Position numbers and translations under genes: made by a program. From the NCBI GenBank assembly GCA_018700655.1, contig JABIUG010000219.1:1-12212 (forward strand): a stretch of 12,212 bases of DNA, given 5' to 3'. Under the pieces are notes generated by a model. It worked only from the letters and a program-made list of their open reading frames with translations, searched no databases and was not told the DNA's origin. Each line of letters starts with the position of its first letter. The stretch's first letter is position 1. Below, one piece after another: positions 1 to 6,931 of the stretch. The DNA is from Rhodospirillaceae bacterium. GTDB lineage: Bacteria > Pseudomonadota > Alphaproteobacteria > SP197.

Positions 1-1272
1 GACCGACCGATTGCCGAGATCGGGCACACGACGTTCCGCCCGCCATACACACCAACGACTTTCGGCGCTCTTGTCGGGCCAAGGACGGGCGACAATCTTC
101 TCGTGACACGCCAGACAGCCCTACATGACCTGCACCTGGCTGCGGGCGCGATCATGGAACCCGCAGGCGCGTGGCTCTATCCCAAATGTTATCTCCGTGA
201 AGGAGAGGACATCGATGTGGCGATCAAACGTGAAGTCCTGAGCGTTCGAGGCGGTGTCGGTTTTGTCGACATGGCGACCCTGGGAAAATTCGAACTCCAC
301 GGTCCCGATGTCGGCGTCTTCCTTGATCGTGTGTACGCCAACCGCCTGTCGACCCTGGCCGTGGGGCGCTGCCGTTACGCGATCATGTTGCGCGAAGACG
401 GCGTTGTTTTCGATGACGGCACGGTCGCGCATATGGCCGAGGACATCTGGCATGTGACTGCGACCACCAGCCATGCATCGTCGGTCCACCGGCACCTGAC
501 ACGTCTGTTGCAGGTTGAATGGCCGGAGCTGGATGTCAGGTTGATTGATGTCAGCGAACAATGGGCTGGATTGGCGATTGCGGGACCGCAGTCGCGTGAT
601 GTGTTGCGTGCTGTCGTGGAAGGGGTCGAAACCGAAACCGACGCATTTCCCTTCATGGGGTTCCGCGAAGGTCGGGTCGGGCCTCACCGCGCGCGCATCT
701 ATCGCATCAGCTTTTCGGGCGAACTGGCCTATGAGGTGTTTGTCGGTGCTGATGCGGCTGCTGACCTCTGGAACGCCGTGGTCAAGGCGGGCGAAGCCTT
801 CAGTGCCTGTCCCTATGGCTATGAAGCGCTCGATGTCATGCGGATTGAGAAGGGCCATGTCGCTGACGGCGAAATCGATGGCCGCGCACGGCCGACGGAC
901 CTGGGGCTGGGCCGTATGGTCAAGCAGGACACGCCCTTTCTGGGAGGCGCCTTGCTTGAAAGTTATGGGGAGAGACGGGCTCGCCAACCCATTCTGGCCG
1001 GCCTCCTGGCCAGGGATGGCAAAAGCAAGATCCCCGCAGGTTCCGTCCTGGTCGATGGGAACGGAGCTGCCCGCAAACCGATCGGACACATTACCGCGAC
1101 GATCATCAGTCCGACCCTGGGCCACCCGATCGCGATGGCTCTGTTGGGTTCTGATGAGGATCAGTCTTTGGAGGGCCTAAGGGCAGTATCTCCGGCATTC
1201 GGTCTGGAGGTTGATGTCATGGTGACGGCGATGCCGTTTGTCGACCCCAAGGGTGAGCGGATGCGGGCATGA
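1..1272 (+). CDS. soxA: Sarcosine oxidase alpha subunit, C-terminal part (partial at left edge)
   Basis: The reading frame is open from base 1 to a TGA at 1270-1272, so the gene is cut by the window and about 423 residues are visible. A GTG at 103 is internal, because the family-typical sequence GHTTFRPPYTP lies upstream of it. What is seen is the end of the alpha-specific linker followed by a full GcvT-like (aminomethyltransferase) folate-binding domain, with stretches such as LGKFELHGPD, GRCRYAIMLREDGVVFDDG and EQWAGLAIAGPQSRDVL. In the family, heterotetrameric sarcosine oxidase (alpha, beta, gamma, delta) oxidises sarcosine to glycine in the cytoplasm and passes the methyl carbon to tetrahydrofolate through this domain. 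The upstream soxB and soxD genes and the dinucleotide-binding half of alpha would lie outside the window. The ATGA overlap with the next gene supports one operon. Confidence 0.93.
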   Translation, partial: DRPIAEIGHTTFRPPYTPTTFGALVGPRTGDNLLVTRQTALHDLHLAAGAIMEPAGAWLYPKCYLREGEDIDVAIKREVLSVRGGVGFVDMATLGKFELHGPDVGVFLDRVYANRLSTLAVGRCRYAIMLREDGVVFDDGTVAHMAEDIWHVTATTSHASSVHRHLTRLLQVEWPELDVRLIDVSEQWAGLAIAGPQSRDVLRAVVEGVETETDAFPFMGFREGRVGPHRARIYRISFSGELAYEVFVGADAAADLWNAVVKAGEAFSACPYGYEALDVMRIEKGHVADGEIDGRARPTDLGLGRMVKQDTPFLGGALLESYGERRARQPILAGLLARDGKSKIPAGSVLVDGNGAARKPIGHITATIISPTLGHPIAMALLGSDEDQSLEGLRAVSPAFGLEVDVMVTAMPFVDPKGERMRA

Positions 1273-1742
1273 TCAATCTTCATGAAACCGCACCGATCAT
1301 GGCCTGCCGCATCCTAGGCAGTGTCGAACAGCCAGACATTGCAGGGCTTGCCCGGCCGACTGCGAGCGGCCATGCGAGTCACAGGGACAACGTCAGCATC
1401 TTGATGACAAGCCCGGACGAATGGCTTGTGCTCGATCGCGATGGCAACCTGATACGCGATTGCCGCGACCTCGCAAACCAGGCGCGGGTCGTGGTCGACG
1501 AAAGTGGTGCCTGGCGTCTCTTTTCGATCGAAGGCGACGGAGCCTTTGACCTGTTTGCCCAGTTTTCGCCTGCTGATCTGAAAGGCTCTTCGCATCCGTA
1601 TGACACCTGCATCGCGACTCATGCTGGTGGCCACCCCGTCATCGCCATCCCGGTTTCCAGGAATCGGGTCGATCTTCTGGTTGCGCGTAGCTATGCGGAT
1701 TCGCTGCTGGCTTTGCTCAGGCATGCCTTGCGGGATTCTTGA
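1269..1742 (+). CDS. soxG: Sarcosine oxidase gamma subunit
   Basis: A 157-residue product whose ATG overlaps the soxA stop as ATGA, a sign of translational coupling. The pattern VSILMTSPDEWLVL, then GAWRLFSIEGDGAFDLFAQ, then DLLVARSYADSLLALL near the C-terminus fits the gamma subunit, a small GcvT-like protein without its own catalytic centre that completes the heterotetramer. From family knowledge gamma subunits are usually somewhat longer (about 180-200 residues), and the N-terminal part is the shortened region here. The last codon directly abuts the stop codon of the convergent regulator gene, so there is no room for a separate terminator. The assignment rests mainly on context plus the C-terminal motif. 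Confidence 0.88.
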   Translation: MINLHETAPIMACRILGSVEQPDIAGLARPTASGHASHRDNVSILMTSPDEWLVLDRDGNLIRDCRDLANQARVVVDESGAWRLFSIEGDGAFDLFAQFSPADLKGSSHPYDTCIATHAGGHPVIAIPVSRNRVDLLVARSYADSLLALLRHALRDS

Positions 1743-2420
1743 CTATCCAGTGTGACGTGCAAGCTGGCTGTAGACCGTGGTACCCCACCCGATATCGCGC
1801 TCGATAAGCTCGCGGGCGAGCTTTTCGCTGCGGGAGCGAATGGCTTCGGTGATCCAGCTATGGAGTTTGCGCCACTCTTTGGAGGTCTCGAGTACATCGA
1901 CGACATCGGCAAGATAGGGCCCCGACTGCACCCACAGGCCCTCGATGATTGAGACCAGTTCGTCGTTGCCTGCGCTGTTGTAGATCGTGAAATGGAAGCT
2001 GTAGTTGTTCGAAAGGTAGCCGCTCTTGTCTCCGGTACTGACGTCTTCGTTGGTCTGGGCTGCAAGCTGTTCCAGCGCATCGATCTTCTGGGATGTCAGC
2101 CTGGGAACCGCCAGTTCGGTCGCCAGACCTTCGAGGTTCGCGCGCAGGAAAAAGAGCTCCGAAACACGTTTGGGATCGAGCTTGGGCACGCGGAACGACC
2201 GGTTTGCCTTGGAAACGAGCGCCCGCTCCGATGTCAGCCGCTTCAGGGCTTCGCGCACGGGCATGGTGCTGGTGCCGAAATCCTTGGCAACGCTTCGGAT
2301 GGAGAGCTTGGCATCGGGCCTGAACTGGCCGGCGATCAGAGACCACTTGAGCTGCTGATAAACATGCTCACTCAAGGAGGCCTCAAGCAACACAGGCCTG
2401 GATTCGGTCAATTGAGCCAC
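1743..2420 (-). CDS. GntR-family transcriptional regulator, FadR/FCD subgroup
   Basis: A 225-residue protein starting at a GTG (2418-2420) with a GGAGAG ribosome binding site at 2427-2432, 6 bases away. Residues 15-78 form the GntR winged helix-turn-helix: SEHVYQQLKWSLIAGQF, then LSIRSVAKDFGTSTMPVREALKRL in two runs, with the wing ending at FRVPK. Residues 85-215 look like an all-helical FCD ligand-binding domain with N139/H143 (NYSFH), N152 and H187. The usual last histidine ligand seems to be replaced by Asp209 (ERDI), so a metal site may be incomplete. Such regulators respond to small carboxylates or amino acids and often repress neighbouring catabolic genes. It is divergent from the flavoprotein gene at 2711 and may control it through the repeated TGTGATCACGGT sites between them. 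The ligand is unknown. Confidence 0.9.
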   Translation of the reverse strand: MAQLTESRPVLLEASLSEHVYQQLKWSLIAGQFRPDAKLSIRSVAKDFGTSTMPVREALKRLTSERALVSKANRSFRVPKLDPKRVSELFFLRANLEGLATELAVPRLTSQKIDALEQLAAQTNEDVSTGDKSGYLSNNYSFHFTIYNSAGNDELVSIIEGLWVQSGPYLADVVDVLETSKEWRKLHSWITEAIRSRSEKLARELIERDIGWGTTVYSQLARHTG

Positions 2421-2534
2421 ACGGTTCTCTCCGGGATCAACATCAGCCCTGTGGGTCGTCCAGCAACAGGCTGTGTCATGGGTAGCGCCAAGCGACCATA
2501 GCCGACAGACGGTCAGAGGTCATGGCCTACTGTT

Positions 2535-2546
2535 TGTGATCACGGT
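2535..2546 (+). promoter_or_regulatory. Candidate operator, copy 1 (TGTGATCACGGT)
   Basis: A 12-base sequence repeated exactly at 2648-2659 (113 bases start to start). It contains the perfect 8-base palindrome GTGATCAC. It lies 115 bases upstream of the regulator's start codon, so it could serve autoregulation. The length and dyad symmetry fit a GntR-type operator, but no binding is shown. Confidence 0.45.
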
Positions 2547-2623
2547 TTGCAGCGCAGCGAGCCTATCTGGCCGCAGGGGAAGAAACGTTCAGGTTTATGC
2601 GGTTTCTCAAGTTTCTGACACTA

Positions 2624-2653
2624 TTGACGGTTGTGTTTAGGCTCAACTGTGAT
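2624..2653 (+). promoter_or_regulatory. Candidate promoter of flavoprotein A
   Basis: TTGACG at 2624-2629 matches five of six positions of a sigma-70 -35 box. TGTGAT at 2648-2653 matches four of six of a -10 box, with an 18-base spacer. The -10 lies inside the second TGTGATCACGGT copy, so a protein bound there would block RNA polymerase. The implied start site is near 2660, leaving a leader of about 50 bases. Confidence 0.4.
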
Positions 2654-2659
2654 CACGGT
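2648..2659 (+). promoter_or_regulatory. Candidate operator, copy 2 (TGTGATCACGGT)
   Basis: Exact second copy of the 12-base repeat. With its flanks it reads ACTGTGATCACGGT, a 14-base dyad with six of seven pairs matching, so this copy is the more symmetric one. It overlaps the candidate -10 box of flavoprotein A and is centred about 57 bases before its start codon. Confidence 0.5.
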
Positions 2660-2660
2660 A

Positions 2661-2680
2661 TTGCGCATTTTTGATCGCAA
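2661..2680. repeat. Inverted repeat TTGCG-N10-CGCAA
   Basis: Five-base arms at 2661-2665 and 2676-2680 are separated by ten bases rich in T. It sits directly after operator copy 2 and near the expected transcription start of flavoprotein A. It could be a second protein site or a weak hairpin in the leader. Five-base arms also arise by chance. Confidence 0.3.
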
Positions 2681-2710
2681 CCGTTGTGACCCTTGCCAAA
2701 GGAACCTCCC

Positions 2711-4777
2711 ATGCGCGATCCCCGCTACGACGTCTTGTTCGAACCCGTGAAAATCGGCCCTGTCATGGCCAAGAACCGATTTTATCAGGTGCCGCATGCG
2801 ACAGGGACGGGCTCATCCATGCCGCACACCCGCGCGGGCATTCGCGAATCCAAGGCCGAGGGCGGCTGGGCGGTGGTTTGCACCGGTTATTGTTCGATCC
2901 ACCCTTCATCGGACGACCGGCACTACCCCTTCTCCAGCCTGTGGCACGATGACGACATCAAGGCCCAGGCGGTGATGGTCGATGCCGTGCATCGCCATGA
3001 TGTGCTGGCCGGTGTCGAGCTCTGGCATGGCGGCGGTGTCGTCGCCAACAAAGTGACCCGAGAGGCGCCGATCTCGCCATCGGGCATCGGAGATCCGGTA
3101 TGGGTGACCCATCCGATCCAGCCCCGTGTCATGGATTTGGCCGACATTCGGGAACTTCTGAGCTGGCAGCGCGAGGCGGCCCTGCGGGCACGCACGGCAG
3201 GGTTCGACATCGTCTACGTCTATGCCGGCATGGGTTACCTGCCGTTCCAGTTTCTGACCTCGCGCTACAACAAACGCACCGACAGTTATGGCGGCTCGAT
3301 GGAGAACCGCACCCGCCTGCTGCGTGAGATGATCGAAGTGACGCGCGACGCCGTGGGTGACGATTGTGCCGTGGCAGTCCGGCTCACCGCCGAAGAGAAC
3401 ATGGGTGTGCGCGGTTTTCGCGGCGATGTCGAAGGCGAAGCGGTTCTGGAAATGGTCGGTGACCTGCCCGATCTCTGGGACGTCAAACTGGGTTTCACTG
3501 ATGACGGCGTGACCTCGCGCTTTACCCAAGAGGCCTATCAGGAAGAGCACATCCGCTACGTCAAACACAAGACCGGCAAGCCGGTCGTTGGTGTCGGACG
3601 GTTCACCTCACCCGACACGATGCTGCGCCAGATCCGTGAAGGTGTTCTCGATCTGGTCGGCGCGGCGCGGCCTTCGATTGCCGATCCGTTCCTCCCGAAG
3701 AAGATAGAAGAGGGCCGCCTCGACGAAATCCGCGAATGCATCGGCTGCAATGTCTGTGTGGCGTCCTATGGTGAAGGCGTACCAATCCGCTGCACGCAGA
3801 ACCCGACGATCGGCGAGGAGTGGCGGCGTGGCTGGCACACCGAAACCATCGCTCCGAAAAGCAGCGATGACAGCGTCCTGGTTGTTGGCGCCGGGCCGGC
3901 CGGACTGGAGTGTGCGCGTGCGCTGGGTCAGCGCGGTTATGCCGTAACGCTGGCAGAAGCGACGCGCGAGCTGGGCGGTCGTGTGATGTGCGAAAGCAAA
4001 CTACCCGGTCTATCCGCCTGGGCTCGTGTGCGTGACTGGCGACTGGGCAGGCTCGAGACCATGAGTAATGTCGAGATCTTCCGCGAGAGCAGGCTGACAG
4101 CCAGGGATGTCATGGATCTCGCACCAGACCGGGTCGTTCTGGCGACCGGTGCGCGCTGGCTTCCTTCGTTGCCGGACTCAGCAGATGGCAATCCGCCACC
4201 GGTGGCGCAGAGCCTGCAGGTTCTGACGCCCGACGACATCATGGCTGGAATCGCACCCCAGGGTGCCGTTTTGGTCGTCGACCTCGACCCCTATTACATA
4301 GGTGGCGTGATCGCCGAAAAACTGGCGCGTGACGGGCTTCCCGTCTGTCTGGTCACGCCCAGTGTCGCGGTCTCACCGTGGACCGCCTACACGGAAGAAC
4401 AACACCGCATCATGGTCCGGCTCCTGGAAGTGGGTGTCGACGTTGTGACCTCGCATAATTTCGTAGCGGCAGGGTCGGACGGTGCCGTCGTCGAATCCAT
4501 ATACAACGCGGCGGCGCGAACAGTGCCGTGCGATGCCCTGATCATTGTAAGCACCAGAAAACCCGTCGACGCTCTTCATCACGAACTCGAGCAGTATGCC
4601 GACGAGGTGGTGGCGGCCGGTATTCGCGGCATCGACATCATCGGGGACGCAAGGGCACCGGGTGCCATCGTGCACGCCGTTGCATCCGGCCATCGCTTCG
4701 CGCGTGAACTCGACAGTAACGACAGGTCGATCCGTATGGAGCCTGCGGGCGTTTCCTTCTCTTCCGTAGCGCTCTGA
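2711..4777 (+). CDS. Trimethylamine dehydrogenase-family flavoprotein, paralog A (divergent active site)
   Basis: A 688-residue protein. ATG 2711 is chosen because it has an AAGGA site at 2699-2703 and begins with the family N-terminus RDPRYDVLFEP; an upstream in-frame TTG at 2693 adds only six residues. Residues 1-340 form the old-yellow-enzyme-like FMN barrel (NRFYQVPH, KAEGGW, RPSIADPF). Cys343, 346, 349 and 361 (CxxCxxC-x11-C) bind a 4Fe-4S cluster. A dinucleotide-binding fold starts with GAGPAG at 393-398. The family includes trimethylamine and dimethylamine dehydrogenases and the demethylases of dimethylglycine and N-methylproline. Oddities against trimethylamine dehydrogenase: Ala30 replaces the FMN-linking Cys30, Met174 replaces His172 and Gly59 replaces Glu59, while Tyr60, Tyr169 and Asp267 equivalents stay. 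It is therefore likely a non-covalent flavoprotein with another substrate. Tail to tail with paralog B, 5 bases apart. Confidence 0.88.
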   Translation: MRDPRYDVLFEPVKIGPVMAKNRFYQVPHATGTGSSMPHTRAGIRESKAEGGWAVVCTGYCSIHPSSDDRHYPFSSLWHDDDIKAQAVMVDAVHRHDVLAGVELWHGGGVVANKVTREAPISPSGIGDPVWVTHPIQPRVMDLADIRELLSWQREAALRARTAGFDIVYVYAGMGYLPFQFLTSRYNKRTDSYGGSMENRTRLLREMIEVTRDAVGDDCAVAVRLTAEENMGVRGFRGDVEGEAVLEMVGDLPDLWDVKLGFTDDGVTSRFTQEAYQEEHIRYVKHKTGKPVVGVGRFTSPDTMLRQIREGVLDLVGAARPSIADPFLPKKIEEGRLDEIRECIGCNVCVASYGEGVPIRCTQNPTIGEEWRRGWHTETIAPKSSDDSVLVVGAGPAGLECARALGQRGYAVTLAEATRELGGRVMCESKLPGLSAWARVRDWRLGRLETMSNVEIFRESRLTARDVMDLAPDRVVLATGARWLPSLPDSADGNPPPVAQSLQVLTPDDIMAGIAPQGAVLVVDLDPYYIGGVIAEKLARDGLPVCLVTPSVAVSPWTAYTEEQHRIMVRLLEVGVDVVTSHNFVAAGSDGAVVESIYNAAARTVPCDALIIVSTRKPVDALHHELEQYADEVVAAGIRGIDIIGDARAPGAIVHAVASGHRFARELDSNDRSIRMEPAGVSFSSVAL

Positions 4778-4782
4778 CGCGA

Positions 4783-6828
4783 TCAACCGGGAACAATCAC
4801 ACGGTCGCGTTTCACGATGTCTTCACCGTCCAGGGTACGGGCATAGAGATGTCCTGCATGGACTGCGGTCGCGATGATGTGGGGGGCCTCGCAGTCACCG
4901 ATCCGGCGCAGGCTCGCGATGCCTGACGACGCCAGGCGGTCGGGATCGGCAGCAAGGCTCTCATAGAGGCCGGCATTGGGCTCCCTTGATGTGACCAGCA
5001 CGACATTGTCACAGGTAGCCGAGCGTTCCCGGCTGCTGTAACCGCAAGTGAGTCTGGCCTCGCTGCCGTCGAACGCAGTCAGGGAATGAGCCGTCACGAT
5101 ATCGATCCCCAGTTCGATCAGACGTGCCTGGATGCGTGGCTGGTCGAGTGTGCCGTGGCATTCCGGCGATACGGCATCCGAACTGGTCACCAGCACGACA
5201 TCGTTGCCATTGGCCTTCAATGCCTCGGCAATCACGCCGCCCATGTAAAAATGATCGTCGTCATAGATGATCACGCGTCCCTCGATGAGCGTACCGTTCA
5301 TCACGTCATCAGGCGTAAAGACACGGTGGTGACCGTGCCCTTCCATGGCATCGAAGCTAGAGCGCCCGACACCGTTGCGACGCCAGTGCGAACCCGTCGC
5401 GATGCAGACATGTTCAAAACCGAACTCCAGCACTTCATCGATTGCAAGTTCGCTGTCGCGGAAGATCTCGACGTTTGGCAGCTTCAGGATCTGGCCAAGA
5501 CGCCAGTCCTTGACCCGGGCAAAGGTCGAAAGGCCGGGCAGGGTGGCTTCGCGAGTCGATCGCCCACCAAGCTCGCCGGTCGCTTCGGCGACCGCGACCT
5601 GATAGCCGCGCTGGCCCGCCGCGCGCGCCGCTTCTAGCCCCGCCGGTCCGGCGCCGACGATCAGAACCTTGCCGTCACCGCCCTTGGGCGCGATCGTCTC
5701 GGGATGCCAGCCGCGGCGCCATTCCTCGCCCATGGTCGGGTTCTGGGTGCAGCGCAGGGGGTAACCGTCGCCGTTGCTCTTGACGCAGATGTTGCAGCCG
5801 ATGCACTCGCGGATGTCCTCGATCCGGCCTTCCTCGATTTTTCTGGGCAGGAACGGATCGGCGATCGAGGGCCGCGCCGCGCCGATCATGTCGACTAGGC
5901 CCTTGTTGATGATCGAGACCATGCGATCAGGAGACGTGTAGCGCCCGACGGTCAGGACCGGCTTGGTCGTAACCTGTTTGACGAAGGAGATGTAGCTCTC
6001 CTGTGCGCCTTCGTCGACAAACCGCGCTGTGCGCGCGTCTGCGGCAAAGTTTGCGATGTTGACGTCCCACAGGTCGGGCAGTTCTGCGACATGTTCCACG
6101 AGATCGCGGCCTTCGCCATCGAAGGTGATGCCCATATCGATATCCAGATTGTCGACCGCGAAGCGGATCACCACGCCGCAGGTGTCGCCGACAGCATCCT
6201 TGGTGTCTTCGAGCAGTTCCTTGATCAGGCGTGCCCGATCCTCGAAGCTGCCGCCGTACTCATCGGTGCGCCGGTTCTGAACACGGCTGAGGAATTGGGC
6301 CGGCAGATAACCATGCGCGGCATAGACATAAACCAGGTCGAAGCCTGCCTCCTTGGCGCGCAGGGCGGATTTGCGGTGGTTCAGTCGGAACTCGCGAATG
6401 TCGGCCTTGTCCATCGCGCGGGTCTGGCTGGTGCCGTGCCAGACCGGCATTGACATCGGAGCAACAGGAGGACGGCGCGTCAAACCGTTGTTGTTGGAAT
6501 AACCGCCATGCCACAACTCGATTCCGGCCAGCGCGCCATGTTCGTGCACAGCATCGGCCATCGCCGCGTTGTTCCTGACGTCGCCGTCGTCCCACAGCGT
6601 GCAATGGGCATGGGGAGAGTCGTCCGAAGATGGATCGATCGAGCAATACTCGGTGCAGACCACACCCCAGCCGCCCTCGGCCTTGATCCCGCGCATACCG
6701 TTGACGGTCTGAGGCAGGGCAAAGCCCATGCCCGAACAATGCGGCACCTGATAGAAACGATTGGGCGCGGTAACCGGCCCGATCTTGATCGGCTCGAAGA
6801 GAATGTCGTATCGCGGATCGCGTGCCAT
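4783..6828 (-). CDS. Trimethylamine dehydrogenase-family flavoprotein, paralog B
   Basis: A 681-residue protein starting at ATG 6826-6828, with an AAAGGGA site at 6837-6843. The frame stays open for another 129 codons upstream, but that stretch runs under the divergent peptidase gene and does not look like the family, whose N-terminus is ARDPRYDILFEP. The FMN barrel (1-340) keeps Cys31 (trimethylamine dehydrogenase Cys30, the covalent 6-S-cysteinyl-FMN residue), Tyr61, Tyr169, His172, Arg222 and Asp264 at the Asp267 position. Cys342, 345, 348 and 360 form the 4Fe-4S motif. GAGPAG at 392-397 begins the dinucleotide-binding domain. The two bowl tryptophans are absent (Asn352 at the Trp355 position). 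Likely an N-demethylating or amine dehydrogenase releasing formaldehyde or one-carbon units; the substrate cannot be named. It most resembles paralog C. Its own promoter lies in the 103-base gap shared with the M20 gene. Confidence 0.88.
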   Translation of the reverse strand: MARDPRYDILFEPIKIGPVTAPNRFYQVPHCSGMGFALPQTVNGMRGIKAEGGWGVVCTEYCSIDPSSDDSPHAHCTLWDDGDVRNNAAMADAVHEHGALAGIELWHGGYSNNNGLTRRPPVAPMSMPVWHGTSQTRAMDKADIREFRLNHRKSALRAKEAGFDLVYVYAAHGYLPAQFLSRVQNRRTDEYGGSFEDRARLIKELLEDTKDAVGDTCGVVIRFAVDNLDIDMGITFDGEGRDLVEHVAELPDLWDVNIANFAADARTARFVDEGAQESYISFVKQVTTKPVLTVGRYTSPDRMVSIINKGLVDMIGAARPSIADPFLPRKIEEGRIEDIRECIGCNICVKSNGDGYPLRCTQNPTMGEEWRRGWHPETIAPKGGDGKVLIVGAGPAGLEAARAAGQRGYQVAVAEATGELGGRSTREATLPGLSTFARVKDWRLGQILKLPNVEIFRDSELAIDEVLEFGFEHVCIATGSHWRRNGVGRSSFDAMEGHGHHRVFTPDDVMNGTLIEGRVIIYDDDHFYMGGVIAEALKANGNDVVLVTSSDAVSPECHGTLDQPRIQARLIELGIDIVTAHSLTAFDGSEARLTCGYSSRERSATCDNVVLVTSREPNAGLYESLAADPDRLASSGIASLRRIGDCEAPHIIATAVHAGHLYARTLDGEDIVKRDRVIVPG

Positions 6829-6853
6829 GGCCTTGGTCCCTTTGAATTGTCTC

Positions 6854-6882
6854 AGTTTAGCCCCGCTATGCGGTTTCCCCAA
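6854..6882 (-). promoter_or_regulatory. Candidate promoter of paralog B with a palindrome in its spacer
   Basis: Read leftward, TTGGGG (6877-6882) and TAAACT (6854-6859) lie exactly 17 bases apart, matching three and four of six consensus positions. The start site would be near 6847, just before the AAAGGGA ribosome binding site. The spacer holds the perfect dyad CCGC-ATA-GCGG at 6863-6873. An operator in the spacer is a known arrangement for some activators and repressors. This is a candidate from reading only. Confidence 0.35.
6863..6873. repeat. Palindrome CCGCTATGCGG, candidate operator
   Basis: Four-base arms CCGC/GCGG around TAT. The reverse complement CCGCATAGCGG matches 10 of 11 bases at 11289-11299 upstream of paralog C. 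The half TATGCGGTTTC (6867-6877) recurs at 2596-2606 upstream of paralog A. All three copies lie in non-coding DNA before a paralog, which suggests shared control but could be coincidence. Confidence 0.35.
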
Positions 6883-6931
6883 TGCCTTGCCGCCGTTAAC
6901 GTACCGTCTCTTTCTTGTCAGGAGTTTGCCC

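Larger units (their letters stand above)
2421..2710. other. Divergent regulatory intergenic region
   Basis: A 290-base stretch between the regulator and flavoprotein A. No convincing coding frame was seen. It is visibly richer in A+T than its flanks toward the right end and holds two copies of TGTGATCACGGT, a candidate promoter overlapping the second copy, and an inverted repeat TTGCG-N10-CGCAA just downstream. The layout fits control of both divergent genes by one regulator, which is inference. Confidence 0.7.

Noticed and set aside
103..105. GTG as the start of the first gene
   Set aside because: The frame is open to base 1 and the upstream residues match the sarcosine oxidase alpha subunit, so the gene is truncated by the window.
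121..1125. Long open frame (334 codons) on the minus strand under soxA
   Set aside because: It is antisense to a clearly recognised sarcosine oxidase sequence, shows no family motif and arises from the high G+C codon pattern.
2711..4777. Paralog A as a 2,4-dienoyl-CoA reductase
   Set aside because: The domain order is shared, but the motifs NRFYQVPH, KAEGGW and RPSIADPF are those of the amine dehydrogenase branch, and the context is amine catabolism.
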